From NCBI GenBank assembly GCA_043727235.1, contig JAYSYX010000372.1, positions 1 to 7,405 on the forward strand: a stretch of DNA of 7,405 bases, read 5' to 3'. This stretch comes from UBA7236 sp043727235. GTDB taxonomy: Bacteria > Bacteroidota > Bacteroidia > Chitinophagales > BACL12. Below are positions 3,786 through 7,405 of this stretch, in pieces. Position numbers and translations under genes: made by a program. The notes beneath the pieces are model-generated. The model was not told where the DNA came from, ran no database searches, and saw only the letters and a program-made list of their open reading frames with translations. The number at the start of each line of letters is the position of its first letter. Position 1 is the stretch's first letter.

Positions 3786-6515
3786 ATGAAGAATATTTTA
3801 CTGCGAACAGGGCTTATATTTTTAATTATTTCAGGATTTTCTCTATCCTTATTTGCTACGCATAACCGGGCTGGCGAGATCACTTATATACATGTGGCTG
3901 ATCTTACCTACGAATTTACAATAACTACGTATACCGACCCAAACTCACTTGCTGATCGCGACGCACTTTATATTGATTGGGGCGATGGAACAGGAGATAC
4001 CTTATTCCGCAATAGTATTGAAACACTTACAGATTATATTCAGAAAAATGAATATATCGGCCAACATTCTTTTTCAGGTGCAGGAGAGTTTGTTATTAGT
4101 ATGGTAGACCCGAATAGGGTGGAGAATATTTTAAATATTGACGGATCAGTTAATGTCCCTTTTTGTTTGGTAGATACTTTTGTAATTTTTGATCCCTTAT
4201 TATTCGGATTTAATAATTCCCCTTTATTGTTAAACCCACCAATAGATTTTGCCAATGTGGGTGAGATTTTTATTCACAATCCCGATGCATTTGATATTGA
4301 TGGCGATTCATTAGCATACGAATTGGTAGTTCCATATCAATATCCGGGAATAGTAGTTCCGGGTTACGAATATCCGGATGTATGGTCCGAATGTTTTACC
4401 GATATTTTTACTATAAATTCTTTTACCGGCGATGTTGTCTGGGATGCGCCATGTGATGAAGGGATTTATAATTTCGCTATTTTAATTACAGAATATCGAA
4501 ATGGTGTTCGGCTTGGAACCATTTTGCGCGACATGGAGATCTTTGTTATTGAAACAAATAATCACGCACCTGTTATAGCGGAACTAAATGATACCTGTAT
4601 TTATGCCGGGGAAGAATTAAATTTATTGATCACAGCAACTGATGCTGATGTTACTCAAACAATTACTTTAACTGCTGATGGCGGACCATTCTTTATTGAT
4701 GAAAGTCCTGCGGAGTTTTTCAGTACACCTGATCAGGCTTATGTGGAAGGTACGTTTACATGGGAAACTATTTGCGACCATGTTCGCTCACAATTTTACC
4801 AGGTAGTTTTTCGTGCTGAAGATGATTTTCAATTGGGATTCGATGAAATTCCTTTGGTGGATCTTGAAACATGGCTTATTTATGTAATTGCACCACCACC
4901 AGTAATTTTAGATGCAGTTCCAACGGCGAATGAAATTACGGTTACCTGGCAAGATCCATATTCCTGCGAAGATTCTGAGAACTTTTTGGGATTTTCCGTT
5001 TGGAGAAAAATTGGATGTGATTCTATCGTATTTGATAAATGTCAGCGAGGATTAAGTGGCACCGGTTATGATTCGTTGGCATTTGTGGAAGATGTGTATG
5101 AATATATAGATAATGCGATTGTTTACGGACAAGAATATTCTTATCGCATTTTAGCGGAATTCGGCGAACGCAGCGATATTGTTCCTGATTTTATTTATAA
5201 CAGAGTTGCAAGTGCACCTTCTGATAATGTTTGTGCTGAATTAAAACGCGATCTTCCTATAATTAATCATGCAAGTGTAAGAACTACAAGTACAACAAAT
5301 GGTTCTGTTTATGTGGGATGGTACAAACCGCTTGGAACAGACCTTGACACTACTCTTTTTACACCACCTTATAAATATGAGGTTGTTCGATATGAAGGAT
5401 TTACAGCAACCGGAACAGAGACATTAATTTCCACATTTATTGCACCAACTTTTTATGAACTCACAGATACTTCATACATAGATACTTTAATAAATACTTT
5501 TGCGGGTCCCTTTACTTATAAAATAAAATTTTATTTTACGGATCTTGGGAATTTTGAATTATTGGGAAGCACTCATGCAGCATCCACCGTTTATTTGGAG
5601 GCTGGTCCCGGTGATAATAAATTAAATCTCAGTTGGAATTTTGAGGTTCCCTGGATGAATTTTCTGTATGATATTTATAAAGAGACTCCATTAGGTTCCG
5701 GTGACTTTGAATTGCTCACCACAACATCAGAACAGTCTTATATCGATATAGGTTTAAATAATGGAGTTGAGTATTGTTATTACATAAAAGCTTACGGTAA
5801 TTATACAATTGAAAGTCTGCCTGATACACTCATCAATTTTTCGCAAATTAAATGTGGAACTCCGATCGACAATGAAGCACCTTGTGCTCCGACATTAATA
5901 GTAGAAAATATATGTCAGGAAGAAACTGTAGGCTCGTTAGATGAAAATGATCTTAAAAACGAACTGATCTGGACCAACCCAAATAATTATTGCGCTGATG
6001 ATGTGGTTAAATATTATATTTATTATGCATCTCAGGAAGGGCAAACACTTGTTTTATTAGATACCAATGAACCTGCTGATGATACCACCTATACACATGA
6101 TAATTTATCTTCCATCGCAGGTTGTTATGCAGTGGTTGCGGTAGACTCGTTTAATAACGAAAGTTTGTTGAGCAATGTAGTATGCGTGGATAATTGTTCC
6201 GATTATAATCTTCCGAACGCATTTACTCCAAATGGTGATGGCTTTAATGATCTTTTCACTCCTATTTTGCCTTTCCGTTTTATTGATCACGTTGACATGA
6301 AAATATTTGATCGCTGGGGAAATCTGGTATTTACAACAACTGATCCTATGTTAAATTGGGATGGAAAAGACAGTAAATTGGGAAAAGATGTGAATGAGGG
6401 AGTTTATTATTATGTCTGCACTGTTTACGAAATTACCGTTGGTGGAGTAGTGCCATTTGAACAACCTAAAAAGGGATATATACATTTATATCGTCAGGAT
6501 AAAAGCGAAAAATAA
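3786..6515 (+). CDS. Secreted multidomain protein with T9SS C-terminal sorting domain
   Basis: A 909-residue exported protein. Residues 1-24 are a signal peptide (Lys/Arg, then a hydrophobic core, likely cut after Phe-Ala). The mature N-terminus THNRAGEITY (25-34) and DWGDGTGDT (64-72) belong to a PKD-like beta-sandwich type common in secreted Bacteroidota proteins. About 160-370 looks like two more Ig or cadherin-like modules. Four fibronectin-III-like modules probably follow (roughly 371-460, 490-590, 597-690, 697-800). The C-terminus (808-903) is a gliding-motility-associated, CHU_C-type sorting domain: FTPNGDGFND (813-822), DRWGN (842-846), WDGK (858-861), EGVYYY (871-876) and GYIHLYR (897-903). 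This implies export to the periplasm by Sec, then T9SS secretion and surface attachment. No catalytic domain is recognised, so adhesion or a structural surface role is an inference. There are 18 cysteines in the mature part, so disulfides are likely. ribE starts 18 bp downstream. Confidence 0.9.
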   Translation: MKNILLRTGLIFLIISGFSLSLFATHNRAGEITYIHVADLTYEFTITTYTDPNSLADRDALYIDWGDGTGDTLFRNSIETLTDYIQKNEYIGQHSFSGAGEFVISMVDPNRVENILNIDGSVNVPFCLVDTFVIFDPLLFGFNNSPLLLNPPIDFANVGEIFIHNPDAFDIDGDSLAYELVVPYQYPGIVVPGYEYPDVWSECFTDIFTINSFTGDVVWDAPCDEGIYNFAILITEYRNGVRLGTILRDMEIFVIETNNHAPVIAELNDTCIYAGEELNLLITATDADVTQTITLTADGGPFFIDESPAEFFSTPDQAYVEGTFTWETICDHVRSQFYQVVFRAEDDFQLGFDEIPLVDLETWLIYVIAPPPVILDAVPTANEITVTWQDPYSCEDSENFLGFSVWRKIGCDSIVFDKCQRGLSGTGYDSLAFVEDVYEYIDNAIVYGQEYSYRILAEFGERSDIVPDFIYNRVASAPSDNVCAELKRDLPIINHASVRTTSTTNGSVYVGWYKPLGTDLDTTLFTPPYKYEVVRYEGFTATGTETLISTFIAPTFYELTDTSYIDTLINTFAGPFTYKIKFYFTDLGNFELLGSTHAASTVYLEAGPGDNKLNLSWNFEVPWMNFLYDIYKETPLGSGDFELLTTTSEQSYIDIGLNNGVEYCYYIKAYGNYTIESLPDTLINFSQIKCGTPIDNEAPCAPTLIVENICQEETVGSLDENDLKNELIWTNPNNYCADDVVKYYIYYASQEGQTLVLLDTNEPADDTTYTHDNLSSIAGCYAVVAVDSFNNESLLSNVVCVDNCSDYNLPNAFTPNGDGFNDLFTPILPFRFIDHVDMKIFDRWGNLVFTTTDPMLNWDGKDSKLGKDVNEGVYYYVCTVYEITVGGVVPFEQPKKGYIHLYRQDKSEK

Positions 6516-6521
6516 TCCACT

Positions 6522-6529
6522 TACCTTTG
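6522..6529 (+). promoter_or_regulatory. Candidate Bacteroidota -7 box TACCTTTG before ribE
   Basis: TACCTTTG matches the TAnnTTTG consensus of the Bacteroidota primary sigma factor exactly. It lies between the stop of the secreted-protein gene and the ribE ATG, leaving only four bases (6530-6533) before the start codon. Transcription would then begin at or very near the ATG, giving a leaderless or nearly leaderless mRNA. No good TTTG-type -33 element is present at the usual distance upstream, so the call rests on the -7 box alone. Confidence 0.5.
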
Positions 6530-6533
6530 TTAC

Positions 6534-7118
6534 ATGTTTACAGGAATAATTGAAACCACCGGCAAAGTTATATCTCTTCAAAAAGAAGGGTCTAATTTAC
6601 ATATTACCATACAATCCTCTATTAGCGATCAATTGTCTATCGATCAGAGTGTAAGTCACAATGGAGTTTGTCTCACTGTAATTAAAACAGATGGAAATAC
6701 ACATACAGTTACAGCAATTCAGGAAACAATTTTAAAATCAAATTTAGGTTCACTCTCTCAAAATGACATTTTCAATTTAGAGCGCTGTCTAAAGATCGGC
6801 GATCGTTTGGATGGCCACATGGTTCAGGGACATGTTGATACAACTGCACAACTTATTAATATAAAGGAAATGCAGGGAAGTTACTTGCTAACCTTTTTCA
6901 TAAATGAATATCACAAAAATTTAATTGTAGAAAAAGGCAGTATATGTTTAAATGGAATAAGTCTCACTCTTGTAAATGTCGGCCACGATAAATTTTCCGT
7001 CGCAATAATTCCCTACACCTGGCAAAACACAAATTTGCAAAACCTAAATATCGGCGAAAATGTAAATATCGAGTTTGATATTATCGGCAAATATGTCAGC
7101 AGGATCATGGAAAAGTAA
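6534..7118 (+). CDS. ribE: Riboflavin synthase, alpha subunit
   Basis: Catalyses dismutation of two 6,7-dimethyl-8-ribityllumazine to riboflavin and a pyrimidine, the last step of riboflavin synthesis in the cytoplasm; the family works as a homotrimer. The 194 residues form two homologous lumazine-binding barrels. The first starts with the family signature MFTGIIE (1-7) and contains VSHNGVCLTV (40-49), with the conserved Ser41 and Cys46, and FNLERCL (80-86). The second contains DRLDGHMVQGHVD (90-102), SICLNGISLTL (136-146) and the C-terminal helix NIEFDIIGKYVSR (178-190). All expected signatures are present. The gene is called ribE here; some nomenclatures use ribC. The ATG at 6534 is fixed by the MFTGI signature at residue 1. 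It follows the upstream gene by 18 bp but probably has its own promoter (6522-6529). No FMN riboswitch fits in the gap, and no other rib gene is in the window. Confidence 0.96.
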   Translation: MFTGIIETTGKVISLQKEGSNLHITIQSSISDQLSIDQSVSHNGVCLTVIKTDGNTHTVTAIQETILKSNLGSLSQNDIFNLERCLKIGDRLDGHMVQGHVDTTAQLINIKEMQGSYLLTFFINEYHKNLIVEKGSICLNGISLTLVNVGHDKFSVAIIPYTWQNTNLQNLNIGENVNIEFDIIGKYVSRIMEK

Positions 7119-7247
7119 ATTAACATTCCTTTCCACCAATTTATAAAACCCCCCTTAAATCTGTGCATGCAGCAAGCACCCTTAACTAATAGCGTGAGCC
7201 GCGGCTGATGCAGCGTTCATCGAAAGTCCGCTTCCTTAAATTCAGAA
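7119..7247. other. Convergent spacer between ribE and the hydrolase gene
   Basis: This 129-bp spacer separates two converging genes. It has a perfect 10-bp palindrome AGCCGCGGCT (7197-7206) overlapping a small inverted repeat GCTG...CAGC (7204-7214), plus TGCATGCA (7164-7171). These GC-rich bits may form terminator or dispersed-repeat structures, but none has the stem plus T-run of a clear intrinsic terminator. No heptamer arrays are seen here. Confidence 0.5.
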
Positions 7248-7405
7248 TTAGTTCATACCCGATAAAAAATTCAAAACCCTATCATTAAAAATCATTTCCT
7301 CCTCCATATTCAACAAATGTCCTGCATTATCAATAATATGTAATTCCGAATCCTTTATATTTTCATGTAAAAATAGTGCGCGTTCCGGCGTTGTTATTTT
7401 ATCTT
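7248..7405 (-). CDS. Alpha/beta hydrolase, C-terminal fragment (cut by window edge)
   Basis: The minus strand from the window end reads 51 residues without a stop, ending in FLSGMN and a TAA at 7250-7248. The fragment has the C-terminal layout of an alpha/beta hydrolase. Its first visible residue, Asp, is followed by KITTPERALFLHENI, like the D-x-I-x-P-E turn after the last core strand that carries the catalytic acid. Then comes SELHIIDNAGHLLNMEEE, whose His (residue 29 of the fragment) is in the place of the catalytic histidine in the aGH...E signature. VLNFL is the usual final helix. The nucleophile serine and the substrate-determining cap lie outside the window, so esterase, lipase, haloalkane dehalogenase-like or other activities cannot be told apart. 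It converges on ribE. Confidence 0.8.
   Translation of the reverse strand, partial: DKITTPERALFLHENIKDSELHIIDNAGHLLNMEEEMIFNDRVLNFLSGMN

Noticed and set aside
6516..6533. FMN riboswitch before ribE
   Set aside because: The 18-bp gap is far too short for an RFN element, and no such sequence is seen at the end of the preceding gene.

Overview
The window looks like a piece of an AT-rich Bacteroidota chromosome. Three things support this: a Bacillus-type succinate dehydrogenase flavoprotein and iron-sulfur pair of the kind usual in that phylum; a large secreted protein ending in a type IX secretion (gliding-motility-associated, CHU_C-like) sorting domain; and a TAnnTTTG-type -7 promoter box (TACCTTTG), with no convincing Shine-Dalgarno sequence before the starts. 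I would not go below phylum, although the long repeat-filled spacers are reminiscent of Saprospiria, Chitinophagia or Sphingobacteriia.

Layout. Positions 1-396 are non-coding and hold a heptamer array, a 36-bp direct repeat pair and a GC-rich hairpin. sdhA (397-2331) and sdhB (2498-3256) follow on the + strand. They are separated by 166 bp of repeats and hairpins. A 529-bp spacer (3257-3785) consists largely of short arrays of 7-bp units. Then come a 909-residue secreted T9SS cargo protein (3786-6515) and, 18 bp later, the riboflavin synthase gene (6534-7118), whose start lies against a candidate -7 box. A 129-bp convergent spacer leads to the 3' end of a minus-strand alpha/beta hydrolase gene (7248-7405), cut by the window edge.

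How the genes work together. SdhA and SdhB are the soluble catalytic half of complex II. They oxidise succinate with covalent FAD and pass electrons through [2Fe-2S], [4Fe-4S] and [3Fe-4S] clusters to a membrane cytochrome b subunit, which is not in the window and is expected upstream. Riboflavin synthase makes the precursor of FMN and FAD, but no regulatory link to sdhAB is visible. The secreted protein and the hydrolase have no evident functional tie to complex II.

The most unusual signal is non-coding. At least eleven separate clusters of degenerate 7-bp tandem units sit in the spacers around sdhAB, in both orientations. Read on the appropriate strand, most fit A-N-T-(C/G)-(A/C)-N-N. Two clusters begin exactly on the sdhA and sdhB stop codons, and perfect or near-perfect inverted copies flank sdhB. 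They resemble in form the heptanucleotide STRR repeats known from cyanobacteria. No new protein system was found.
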